Source of the DNA: Valencia hispanica | Lineage: Eukaryota; Chordata; Actinopteri; Cyprinodontiformes; Valenciidae | Reading direction: 5' to 3' | Assembly (NCBI GenBank): GCA_963556495.2 | Contig: OY747705.1 | Location: forward strand, 23,487,501 to 23,551,500 | Length of the DNA stretch: 64,000 nt | Shown here: in pieces, positions 24,201 through 36,685 of the stretch | Numbering within the stretch: position 1 is the first letter of the stretch | How the letters are laid out: each line of letters opens with the position of its first letter | Notes under the pieces: model-generated | What the model saw: only the letters and a program-made list of their open reading frames with translations | What the model was told of the DNA's origin: nothing | The model's database searches: none | Made by a program: the position numbers and the translations under genes

Positions 24201-27200
24201 TTATGATTCTCCCCTTCAAACATATTTTGAGTCTTACAGCAAAATAGGTATTTTCCCCTCCAGAAAGCATGCTCACCATTAAGTCTATATGCTATAAATT
24301 TAAATGAGAGAAATGCAGCTCCTGAAACATGGAGCACTCTTCTTTTCATTTGCTTGTTTGGTGTGTTGATTCTGCTGCAAATTTACCCTAATTTTTGTCC
24401 TTATGTATTTTTTGTGCTTCCTCCCCATTTCAGCTAGCTTTCAGCTTGCTCCTGCTTCTTTCTCCAGCTGTTTCTAATATTCTCCCTGACCTCTGCACTC
24501 TTAATCTTGGAGTCCCTCATTCCACTGTTTGACCTCCTGAGCTGTCACGCTTCAACGACCCTTACCTCAGGAATGTCATCATCCACAGTGCAGGCAATGT
24601 GGTACGGTGGAAAAGGCTTTGACCAGCCTCGGCTCGTGCAGTTTCGGCTCACTGACCCTACAGAGGGACAGTAGGAGATCAAGAATGTTCTGTAGAGAGG
24701 ATGGCTTTCATTTAGAATTTTTATCGTTGGAACATAACACTCTTTTTTGCAAAATGAAGAACATCCTCTTGTTAAATGCAACTGAAGCCACGAGGCAAAC
24801 GTTTAAAGAAACACATTTAATAGTATTCAGGTAATCATGGAGTCATATACTGAGGGAACAGCTTACAACATGTAAGCTGAACATCCTGATGTTGCTACCT
24901 TTATGTTAGACTGTTCAACCATCCTGTTTGGCAACAATTCTTACATTCACATGGATATTTGTCTCTTTCACTATGAGAGGTCATGCACATGCAGTCCTGT
25001 CTATGCACAGTGCATTCCAAAACTATTTATGCTCCTTAACCATCCATTCATCCATTATCTATACCACCTTATCCTTGCAAATCAACTCAAACTTTATTTA
25101 TAAAGCGCTTTTCAGACCATAACAAAGCTTCTCAAAGTGCTTTACAGATTAAAAATGACCTACAACCCCCCCCCCCCCCCCCCCCCCCTTTCCCAAAACC
25201 CAAAAGTAAAAAAACATCACCACAGCTATACCCCCCCCATGCACGCACGCACATGAAAGCAATAATAAACAAAAGCACATTAACAAAAGCAGAACGGGCT
25301 GAGTGCAGATGAACCAGGAAACGTCATCATGGGAGCCATCTACATCGGCAGCAGCAGATCAACAGCAGCAGCCAAGGCACTGACCCAGGGAGCCCAGAGG
25401 AGGGAGGGCTGGTACCCCCACCTCTACCCAAGCACCACCTGGAGAGCACCAAGGCAACCACAGCCGACCACCGCCCCCGAGGCAGAGGGCTCCCACAAAG
25501 GAAACACTGGAAGGAAAACTAAAATAAGTTAAAATATTAAAATTAAAACAATAATAAGATATGATCAAATAGAAATGCAAAGCAGATAAACAATAATTAA
25601 TAGCCAGCTAAAAGCTAAACTAAAAAGAATTCAATCAAATAAAACATGCAGAGCAATTAAACAGAATTAATAAATAATGATCACTTAAAAGCTATGTTAA
25701 AAAGGTGAGTCTTGAGCCTGCTCTTAAAAACATGAACGTTCTCTGCGGCCCTGAGGTTCTCTGGCAGCCTGTTCCAGAGGTGAGGGCCATAACAATGGAA
25801 AGACGCCTCACCATGAGTGTGTGTCCTGACTTTAGGGATGACAAGGAGACGGCTGCCAGAGGGTTCAGACCGCGAAGGTTCATACGGTAGAAGAAATTCC
25901 AAAAGATAAGAAGGCCCAAGACCATTAAGACACTTAAAAATTATTAAAAGAATCTTAAAATCGATCCTTAAACATACGGGGAGCCAATGCAGTGATTCTA
26001 AGACAGGTGTAATGTGTTCCCGCCTCCTGGTCTTCGTCAGGATACGTGCTGCTGAATTCTGTAAAAGCTGTAAACTGCGGCTGGGCCCGACCATGGACCA
26101 GGCACCTTGAAGCACCGGTGTTGAGCTGATGGGGGCTTTTGGCTTAGCCCCCAGATGAAACCAGCGGTCCTCCTCTGCAGTTGTTGTTGCACCTCCGGCG
26201 TTCGGCAGTCTTGAGTCCAGGGATGGATTCCCCCTCCGCAGCTTCACCGGGCTGGCAGGGAATTGTGTCCGCCAGCTGTTAACAGTTGGCGGCGACGAAA
26301 GTCCGGCCGAAGATGATGTCCACGTCGCGCTCATGGTCCTGGATTTGATGGAGCAGGGTTGCTGGGGTAGCAGGTGCCTATCTTAAGTGATTATTCAGCT
26401 GGGGTATACAACCACACACTTAGGAGCACCTAATTGCAATGTGAGAGAGATTTCTATTTGTAAAAAAATATATATATATATTTTTTTCATTTTTACTCCA
26501 CTTCACAATTGTGCACTAGTTTACCTTGATCTACATAACATCCCAATTAAACACACTAAAGTTTCTGGTTGTGAAGTAATAGGTCTGAATACTTCTGCAA
26601 GCAGATGTGAATTCTCAGCTTTTGTTGTTATTGGATTAACTGTTGTTTTCTAGTTACTGTCCTTGTTTCATTTTAGAAATCTGTTCTTTCAGTTGTTTTT
26701 TGCTGCTCCACAGACATTGTCCACATTTCTAATTATCCAGCCTGCAATGCCCCTCACAAGGACTCCTTGAGTTTGATCTATAAGGCTCTTTCCTGAGCTC
26801 CAGTGCTTGGGTCTTTCCACCTCAATATATGACTTTGACACACTCTATCAGTGTTTGATGTCAGCCTTGAATTGATTTTTGAGAATGTATCTTCTCTTGT
26901 GGAAATAGAACTGATATTCTTGATGTTGTTCAATCAACTCAGATGTTTTCTTCTGTTATTATGGAAGTTTGGGTTGGTTTATTTGCATTTAAATAGACAT
27001 TCTCAGGGCTGTTAATAATTTTAACACAACCAAATATATTTCAAACCATATATTTATATACACTATATAAAAGATCACTGTCTTACTTTAAATCAAGCTA
27101 AACGGCTTCTGTTTTAGGTCAGCTCAAATTAACAAAATTACTTCAACTTGCTACATTCCAGAATAAATAGAAATAGAAGTTTACAACCACTGAGACCCCT

Positions 27201-30200
27201 TTAAACAATTCGGGAAAGCCCAGATTATGATATGATGGATTTATGTATTTCTGAGTTAAATGAAGGCACATCATTTAATGTATTTTAGAGCAACACCTCA
27301 AACAAATTGATTACATCATGGGGAAATAAAAAAAATCAGACAAGTTGTCAGGAAGAGAATTGTGGACCTCCAAGAGGCTCATCCTTGGGTACAATTTCCA
27401 GATGCCTGAATGAGAAGAATATAGCTGCCAAGTATAATTAGCATGGGATTGTTTTGCCCCCATACTATTATAGTTTGAAAAAAATGTGTTCCAGAAATGA
27501 TTGTTTTTTGGTGCAAAATGTGTATGTCAACCCCAGAATAAAAGCAAAAGACCATATGAAGATGGTGGCAGAAGCTGGTATCATGTCATTATCCACAATG
27601 ATATGAGTTCTGTACCAACATGTACTAAAATACCACCAGACAGGCAGAAGTCGTCCTTCCAAAGGAAGAGAAAAAGGCAGATTGCAGTTTGGAAATTCAC
27701 TCGGGGACAAAGACATTCATTTTTGGAGACATGTCCAGGTCTGATGAAACTTAAAATGAAAAGTTTGACGATATTGGCATTGCATAAGGAGGTCACAGGG
27801 GAAAACTTACAAGCCTGTGAACACCATTCCAACTGTGAAGTACAAGGGTGACAGCATCATGTTGTAGGGGTATTTTACTGCTGGAGGAACCAGTGCACTT
27901 CACAAAATAGATGGCATCAAGAGGAACAAACGTCAAAATACTGAAGCCACATCTCAAAACACCAGTAAGTTCAAACTTGGGCACAAATTGAATTTCTAGA
28001 TGGACAATGACTAATCATACTGCTGAATCACTAAGAAAGTAGTCAAAGGACCGTAAAGGCAGTGGGTTTTGAAGTGGCTATCTTAAAGCCCTGACCTCAG
28101 TTCTTTGGAAAATAAATAAGCAGAGTTGAAAAGGTGTGTGTATGTAAGGTGGAAGGGTCCAGAGGTCCATCAAACTATTGTGAGAAGCTTGTGGAAGGAA
28201 ATCTCAGACGTTTAAACCAGTTCACACAATTTAAAAAATTTAATTTTACAAAGTGTTTAAAACAAATCAGTACAGTAAATCTCTAAAAATTAAGAAAATT
28301 AAACATCATCTATGTATAAAATGCAGCTGGAAAAGTGACTGCAGAAAGCTACCATACAAGCAGGTGTAACGCAAACTTATTGTGTTTTTAACATGCATCA
28401 TAAATGAAGTAAATAAGACAAACGCCTGAAGCAATAAAGAATCACAAAGGAGCACAACCGTATTTCAAATACTAGCTCTTCATTTGCTCATTTTGCAAAA
28501 CAACCACGTTTTCCACAATGTGTGCTCATTTAGTAGACGTACACAGTCATTTGTAACATAAACATTAATTACATTGCAGCCACCCATGACAATCAGATGA
28601 GGCTGCCTCACAGGCCAACCAACCCAGCGAATAAATGACTAAATTAAATATTTAGTCAATTTAAATGGTCAATTAGTCAATTTAAATTTAAATATTTTTA
28701 TTTAATCACAGCATGAGATTAAACCCTTTTTTTTTATTCTAGCCAAGTAAGTCACCTACCTGTGTTGTTTCTGAACAGAGAAAAGACTGCAGGACAACCT
28801 CTTTGCACAGTTTCGCCGATGACAGCTTGAGGCCAGCAAACAACTTCATCCCATAATGGCCGACAACCTATCCAAAGGAGATTTAGGGGAGAAAGTTTAA
28901 TGGTGTTGCTGTTTCAGTAGAATCAGAATTTGTGATTATGTAGTCATAGAAAAAAAATATGCAAATGCTGTGAACAGCTATTCCAAACAGCAACTCTTTA
29001 AACCTGAATTTACAATTTAAAAATTATAAACCACTCTAGCAGACCTTAATTTCTTATTAATCTTTAAAAAACCGCCCCTGATGTTTTATTCTACAGATGC
29101 ATCCCAGTGATAGATCACTGAGTCTGTTTTTATTCCAGGCCATAAACAATCTTCCCAGACAACTCATGGTTCTCTGTGAAGCATTTCTTCCCGTTTAATG
29201 TGAACAGTGACCACCTGCTGTATATTTCATGTCACACACAGCCACTTTTCGATTCATGAGCTGCTTTTACAGGCTGCCTGTTTTGAAAAGCGAAAACACA
29301 CCTTCCGCGCTTCTGTTTTCGTGCTCAGCAATGTAATGTTGGCAGAGGCGTTCCTCTTTCTCCAGCTGAAAGTAGAATTCACACTCAGGGTGCAGAAGCG
29401 ACAACGCCTGGAAGCAGGAAAGGAAGAAAAGAATAATATAAAACACAAGAGGTACGGTGATGTGGAAAAAATGATTATGAAAGTCTGTGTTTTTCAAACA
29501 CTGGACATGTGGATATTTATTATCCATCCATCCATCCATTTTCTATACCCGTCCATCCTAATGCAGGGTTGCGGGGGGGCTGGTGCCTATCTCCAGCGGT
29601 CAAGGGGCGAGAGATATTTATTATCAATAGTGACAAATTCAAGAAATATGACGAAACCCCTTCAACTGTTTTATGTAAAATGTAATTCTAAAAATGATAT
29701 TTCTGGTGAGGAACAAATTAGAATGACCCCACATTTATTTCTTCTATTTATGGCAAAAACCGCACAGAGCCAAGGTCTATAACATCAGGCGGACAAGATG
29801 GGAATATAATTACTCAGCAATTTAAAGAAGCTTTCATTAGCAAGGACCACGCTTACAGAGATCGGATTATGTTTATTGAAGAAGGGTAGGAACGATGAAG
29901 TGTCTGGGAGGATACGCTGATAGAGGCTTGAAGATTCTGTGTGAGGGTGCAGTCTTCATAAATCCGTCTTTTTTCTTATCGAGCCTACTCAGGACCTCCC
30001 AGACAAAGAACCTGAAAGAACAGGTGTTAGTGCTGGGACTTTGAAAGAGCTAATGAGAGAATGGATGGATGTAAGGATGAAGGGATGAGAGGGGGGATGA
30101 GGGAGGGGATGAAGGGATGAGGGAGGGGATGAATGGATGAGAGAGGGGATGAAGGGATGAGATGAAGGGATGAGGGAGGGGATGAAGGGATGAGGGGTGA

Positions 30201-33200
30201 GGGAGGGGATGAATGGATGAGGGAGGGGATGAATGGATGAGAGAGGGGATGAAGGGATGAGATGAAGGGATGAGGGAGGGGATGAAGGGATGAGAGGGGG
30301 GGTGGAGGGATGAGGGGTGAGGGAGGGGATGAAGGGATGAGGAGTGAAGGAAGGGATGAAGGGATAAGGGGTAAAGGAGGGGATGAGGGGTGAGGGAGGG
30401 GATGAAGGGATGAGGGAGGGGATGAAGGGATGAGGGGATAGAAAAGTAGGGATGTAATGCTGAGACGAGATAAAGAGTCGGGGGAGGGGGGTTACGAGAC
30501 AACAGTCTGAGCGACCCTGATCGCTAGGTAGGCAGGGTTTAAATAGATCGCATAGTAATTAAGGATGAGATTCAGGTGTGAGATGTCAGGTGAATGGAAT
30601 CTGAGTGGATTACTGAGTGAGGGCGTGGTCCTGCTCACGAACCTAAGTTAACACATTAACTTCATTTATCCTGTTTAAACCTTAGATGTGATGAGATCCT
30701 AATAGCTGAAGTCATCAGAGAAAAGAAAGTAGGAGGTTATGAGGATCCCTGGCAAGGTCTCAAAAATGTTTTGAAACAGTAATTCCCTTGTCAAGAAAAG
30801 AGTCAACATCAGAGGACCTTCAATACATCTGTCAACTTGCTCACGTATGGCCGTCCAAGAAAAGGCACCCTGATATCGGACTCCAACATGCTAAAAGAAA
30901 ATTTCCAAAAACCCTCAAATGTCGTTGCAGAAACTCCAGCAGACTATTTCTACTGTGGGTATAAAAATGGATGCCTGTACAGTCAGCGAAAGACAGCACA
31001 AATGTACATTTCGGGGGATGGTGTGCAAGGAAGAAATCTTTTTTTCTCTAAGATAAACATGAAGGTCAGGCTGAAAGTTAGAACATGGACAAAGACCAGA
31101 ACCTCTAGAATATTGTTTTTTAGATAGATGAGTCTAAAATACATTTTTTCTGGATGCAAAAACAAAGGGCAATATTTGGCTTGAACCAAATACAGCACTC
31201 ACACACAAAGAAAATGCTCATACAAATTGTGAAACATGGAAGAGGAAATGTGATTTGCTGCAGCAGGACTTAGCCAGCTCACCATAAAAGAATCCACTAT
31301 GCCTATCAGAAGGAAAATAAGAAAAACTGTACAACCATTTATAAATAAAGTTTAAAAAACTGGAGCAGAACTGGACCCTGCGACATTGACAATGACCCAA
31401 AATATTCCAGCAAATACACCAAAGATGGGCTGAGAATGACAAAATGGAAAAATTAATGTCAGAGTTTTGTGGACTGCTGCAAGAAGCATGGCTCTGAAGT
31501 TATTTAAGCCAAAGGGATAGGACTAGCTTTTTGGAGGTAGGGTGTCCTAACATTTTCCTTAGCTAGAAAACAAGGTTTTGTTGATAGATTTGGTTGTACT
31601 AAGTAAAACAACTTTTGTTTGTTGCTGTTTGAATAAAATCAAATCACTGTCTTTTCAAAAGATAAATAAAAAACAAGATTAAAAATAGATACGTGAAGAT
31701 TTCTTTATAAAGAACTGGATATTTAATGGGCTATCCTAATTTTTACACAAAATGATATATAAGCAGGTGGCATTATTTTGGCTACTGAAGCAATCAAAAA
31801 CCCTTCCATGTGTATAAAAAAAGGGTGTGTTTCCTCTCTGAAAGAGCATTGACTCATTTTGGTCTCCAACCCTTTCAGTAAAACTTACCTATTTCCGTCA
31901 GTGACATTAAGCACAATAATCGACTTAGGGTATTCATTAAAGAGGTTGTCCCTAAGGACACACATGATTATCTTTGCTTCTAACAACACAGTGCAAAGTC
32001 CATTGGATGTTGCTCAGAGGTCCTTGAGATTTTTTATGTTTTCAAACATTAAATGAAAAAAGAATAACTATATTTGCATTTTGTTCTGGTTTTTAAATTA
32101 GCAATTCAGTAAATTAACTGAAAACTAAATAACACTTCAAAGGAAGGATACATCTGTACAGAGACACTGAAAAAAACTATACAGTATAATAATATGCAAA
32201 CATGGCTATTATGGGCATGTAAATCCAATGGTTTAAAGTAACAATATATATTCCTCTAAATATGATGTAGGGTCTTGATCTTGAAAGGACATCCAGTGCA
32301 GAATCTAAAATTTGACATTTTTATTAATGGTCAATGCGCTGTCTCCTCTTGTTACCATAGACTGAACATAAAAAATGTATGGATCTAGTCAATGTGCTGA
32401 GATGTGAAGAACAAGGTATGAACAATTTGGCTCCTGCTTCAAAATAACGTTGACTCCAAATTAAAACTGCATAATCTTTCTTCTGAAATATTGAGTTAAT
32501 AAAATTGAAAAGAGTGCAAAGTTTTAATAGAAGGCATATTTTGAGGACTTTCCCTGAAAGATTGAATGATACCATACAGCAGTGTAAAAGTACCGCCCCC
32601 CCCATAAAGATTATTTTAGTTTTTTCAATTTTGAATGTAAAAAAATATTTGCCAAAAACAACCTAAGTAAATTCAAAAAAGACTGAAATAATTGTTTAAT
32701 TTAATTAGCAAAAAAGCTATAAAAATCAACCTGGTTGTATGTAATTGCCCTCCCTAAAACTTAAAACTGGTTGTGCAACTACGACCGGCATTAAGTGTAA
32801 TACATTGCTGTGGATACATTTTGGTTCTCTCTTCATTCCAGAATTTTTTTCATTTAGCCAAATCAAAGGATTTTTGAACACGAACTGTCTGTATAAGGTT
32901 ATAGCATGTCAAACGGATTTAAGTCTGAACTAGGATTAGATCATTCCAAAACCTATCTTTTCCTTCAAAGGTTTATTTGCTGATGTGCTTTGGTTTATTT
33001 TCCTGTAGAATAATTCAAATATGTTTGAGATTATGGTCACCAACCGAAGACTATATGCTGGAGAGCAAGATACATGGTTTGATCAATTATGGCATGTCTT
33101 CCAGGTCGTGAAGGAGCAAGGCACCATGTTCGACTCTCAGTATGATGTTCTTTTTCTAACATGGTGTGTTAGCTTTAAGTTAGATACACAAGTCATGAAC

Positions 33201-36200
33201 ATACTTTTCAACAAGTCTGAGTTTGGCCTTTGAGTTATTTTTTGGATCAGATGTGGGGTTTGCTGTGAAGTGCACCCATGGACTCTACTTTTGTCCAACC
33301 TCTTTCTTGTTGTTGAACCAAAATCATTGCAGACAAGGGAGATTGAAAAGAAAAAATGTAACAAATCTTATTGGCCTGTGAATTTTACCAGGGCTACTGT
33401 AATTTGTGCAATAAAGTGTCTGCAAAGAAAATAGCTCAAACATGTGATTTGACTAAAATTTATCTCAGACATTAAAGTGTTTCAGCAGCTTTGCAGTTTT
33501 CTGGAAGTTTGTTCCAGATTAGAGGAGCATAGAAACTGAAAACTGCTTCTACGTGTTGGTTCTAATTCTAGGGATGTTGAGAGACTGGTATTAGAGGACC
33601 TGAGTGCCATTCAATGATCTATGAACTAGTAAAAGTATTTTGAAGTCTATTCTCTGAGCTAGAGACTTACACTGGGAGCCAGTGTAAGGACTTTAGAACT
33701 GGGGTGATGTGCTCTGCTTTCCTGGTTCTAGTGAGGACACGAGCAGCAGAGTTCTAGATCAGCTGCACCTGTCTAATTGACTTTTTAGGCAGACCCGTGA
33801 AGATGCTGTTGCAGTTATCAATCTGACTAAAGATAAACACATGGGTGAGTTTTTCGAGGTCCTGTTGCGACATCAGTCCTTTGATCCTAGAAATGTTCTT
33901 CAGGTGATAGAAGGCTGACCTTGTTATTGCCTTTATGTGACCCTGGAGGTTCAGGTCTGAGTCCATAACCACACCTAGATTTCGGGCCTGATCAGTAGTT
34001 CCTAGCTGTATTAATTGAAGCTGTCTGGTGACTCTTGATCGTTCCTCTTTTGGCCCAAAATGAATTACTTCTGTTTTGTTTCGGATCAGCTGGAGAAAGT
34101 TATGGCACATCCATCCATTGATTTGCTTGATGCATTTACTTTGGGTTTGGATGGGTTCAAAGTCACCTGGTGACATTGTAATGTAGAGCTGAGTATCATC
34201 TGCATAGCGATGGTAACTAATCTCATTGTTGTTATAATCTGGGCTAGTGGGAGCATGTAGATATACAGTAGCACTGAAGTGGATGGAGATTAAGGCAGCG
34301 TGTTACACATTTGGATTCAGCCCTACTCACACAGTTATTTTTTGAATCACCTTTTGCTACAATTACAGCTGAAGGTCTATTGGGGTCTTTTTTCACGTGC
34401 TTTGCATACCTAGAGAGTGAGATTCTTATTTTCCAAATAACTCAGGCTCAGTAGTACTTGATGGAAGGCATCAGTAAAGATATATTTTCAAGTCTTGCCA
34501 CAGTTTCTCAGTTGGATTAAGGTCTGGACTTTGATTGGGCCATTCAAACACACCCATATGCTTTGATCTAAACCATTCAATTGTAGCTCTGGCTGTAATA
34601 TTTTGAGTCATTGTCTAGGGATAGGCATATATGTGCTGTTTACTGTTATTAGGAAAAAATAAAACTGCACAGGATGAAGTTTGCAAATCCATAAACCTGA
34701 CAATATGGCTGGGAATGATCCTCGTATAGTTTTTTCCACTTTTTGTCCCATGACGACATACATGAATGTGACATATGATAAATGCAGTTACTGAGTGGTG
34801 GTTAGCTGGAAAGTTGCACAACTTGGTGTACTGAAATAGCTCATTAGATAAAGGGTAAATTTTATTTTAACTGCGTATTTAAGGGGTTTTGACTTCATCC
34901 ACTGATATAGTCATAGCAGTGTAACCTATTGCCAAAAAAGTGCAAAGTTATTTTTAGATCCTTTGTATTTTTAACTTAATCAATATTACAATAAATACCT
35001 TAACAAAGTATAATTAAAAATGTACGTCTATATCGCCAATCGCTATTATTGTCCTGCTGGAAGGTGAATCTTTATCTAAGTCTAAAGTTGTTTTTTTACA
35101 TGCACTCAGTTACATTTAATTGAGTAACATTTTTGGAAAGAATACACTTTTCGCAGTGCGAGTAACTTCACTGAATGAAGAACAAATATATTTTATCCAA
35201 AAATACATGAGACACTCAGTGCATGTGCATGCACATCTAACTCGAGCTATGGCAAGCATAAACCTAATACCTTAAACAGAATGGGAGCATTTATCTGAAT
35301 TTACATGTTATTGAATTATTGAATGAAGTATGCTCGACTCCGCAACAGTAGGTAGCTTTATCAGACAATGCTGTAACAACTTTTAAAGAATCTGTTCCAT
35401 TCTTACTTTCCTCAGAGTCTCAGAGTAATACAGTGGAGGGCAGCAATTCCACCTCTAACCCTTCAGAAATCGATTGTCTGGTTCATAGCGTTACTTCCTC
35501 ATTGCGTTTGGAATTAGATAGTGTAGCACCCTTAAAAAAGAAAGTGATTAGCCATAGGAGCTTGACTCCCCTGGTTCAATGCAGAGCTGAGTACTTTAAA
35601 GCAGAATACTAGGCAATTGGAGAAAAAATGGCGCTCTACACACCCAGAGGATTCCAATTTAACCTGGAAAAATTGTCTGCACCTGTATAAAAAGACCATT
35701 GCACAAGCTAGAACAGCATATTTTTCATCATTAATAGAGGCGAATAAGAACAATCCTAGGTTTCATTTTAGTACAGTTGCCAAACTTACACAGAGTCATA
35801 GCTCTGTTGAGCCAACTATTCCCCCAGCTCTTAGTAGTGATGACTTTATGGGATTATTTATAAATAAAACTAATTATATTTAAAATAAAATCATTGGCAT
35901 CCTCCCAAACATCATTACTTGTCTCTCAGAAAGTGAGGCAGCATCGGAGAGAATTGTAGGACCTCATTTGTGTTTGGACTGTTTTGATTCAGTCGAGCTT
36001 TCAGAATGATCAAAAATACTAGTCGTATCTAAACCTTCAACTTGTATGTTGGACACAGTCCCAACCAAATTATTTAGGGAAGTGTTTCCTTTGGTTCCTG
36101 GCCCCATTTTGGATATGATGAATTTATCCTTAGTAAATGGATACGTACCACAGGAATGTAAGGTTGCTATAATTAAACCTTTACATAAGAAACCTTTGCT

Positions 36201-36648
36201 CGATCAAGATGACTTAGTGAATTACAGACCTATATCTAACCTTCCTTTCTTATCTAAAATCCTTGAGAAAATAGTTGCTAATCAAATATGTGAGCATCTA
36301 AACGGTAACAACCTCCTTGAAGAGTTTCAGTCAGGTTTTAGAGCTCATCATAGCACTGAAACAGCACTGGTGAAGGTCACTAATGACATTCTCATGGCAT
36401 CAGAGAATGTACTTGTAACTGTTCTGGTCTTGTTAGATCTCAGTGCTGCTTTTGACACAGTCGATCACAATATTCTCTTAGAAAGGCTTGAACATGTTGC
36501 AGGGATCAAAGGAACAGCACTAGGCTGGTTTTAAAAAGAAATTGTCTGGCATATTCCGGCTTACTCATGCAAAATGATAAATCTTCTTCACACTCAGGGG
36601 TTACTTGTGGAGTACCACAGTGTTCTGTGCTTGGACCAATTCTTTTTA

Positions 36649-36685
<37 letters not shown>

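Noticed and set aside
30050..30502. A 150-residue His-Pro-Ser repeat protein
   Set aside because: It is the translation of a purine-rich minisatellite; the unit is not a multiple of three throughout and there is no start context.
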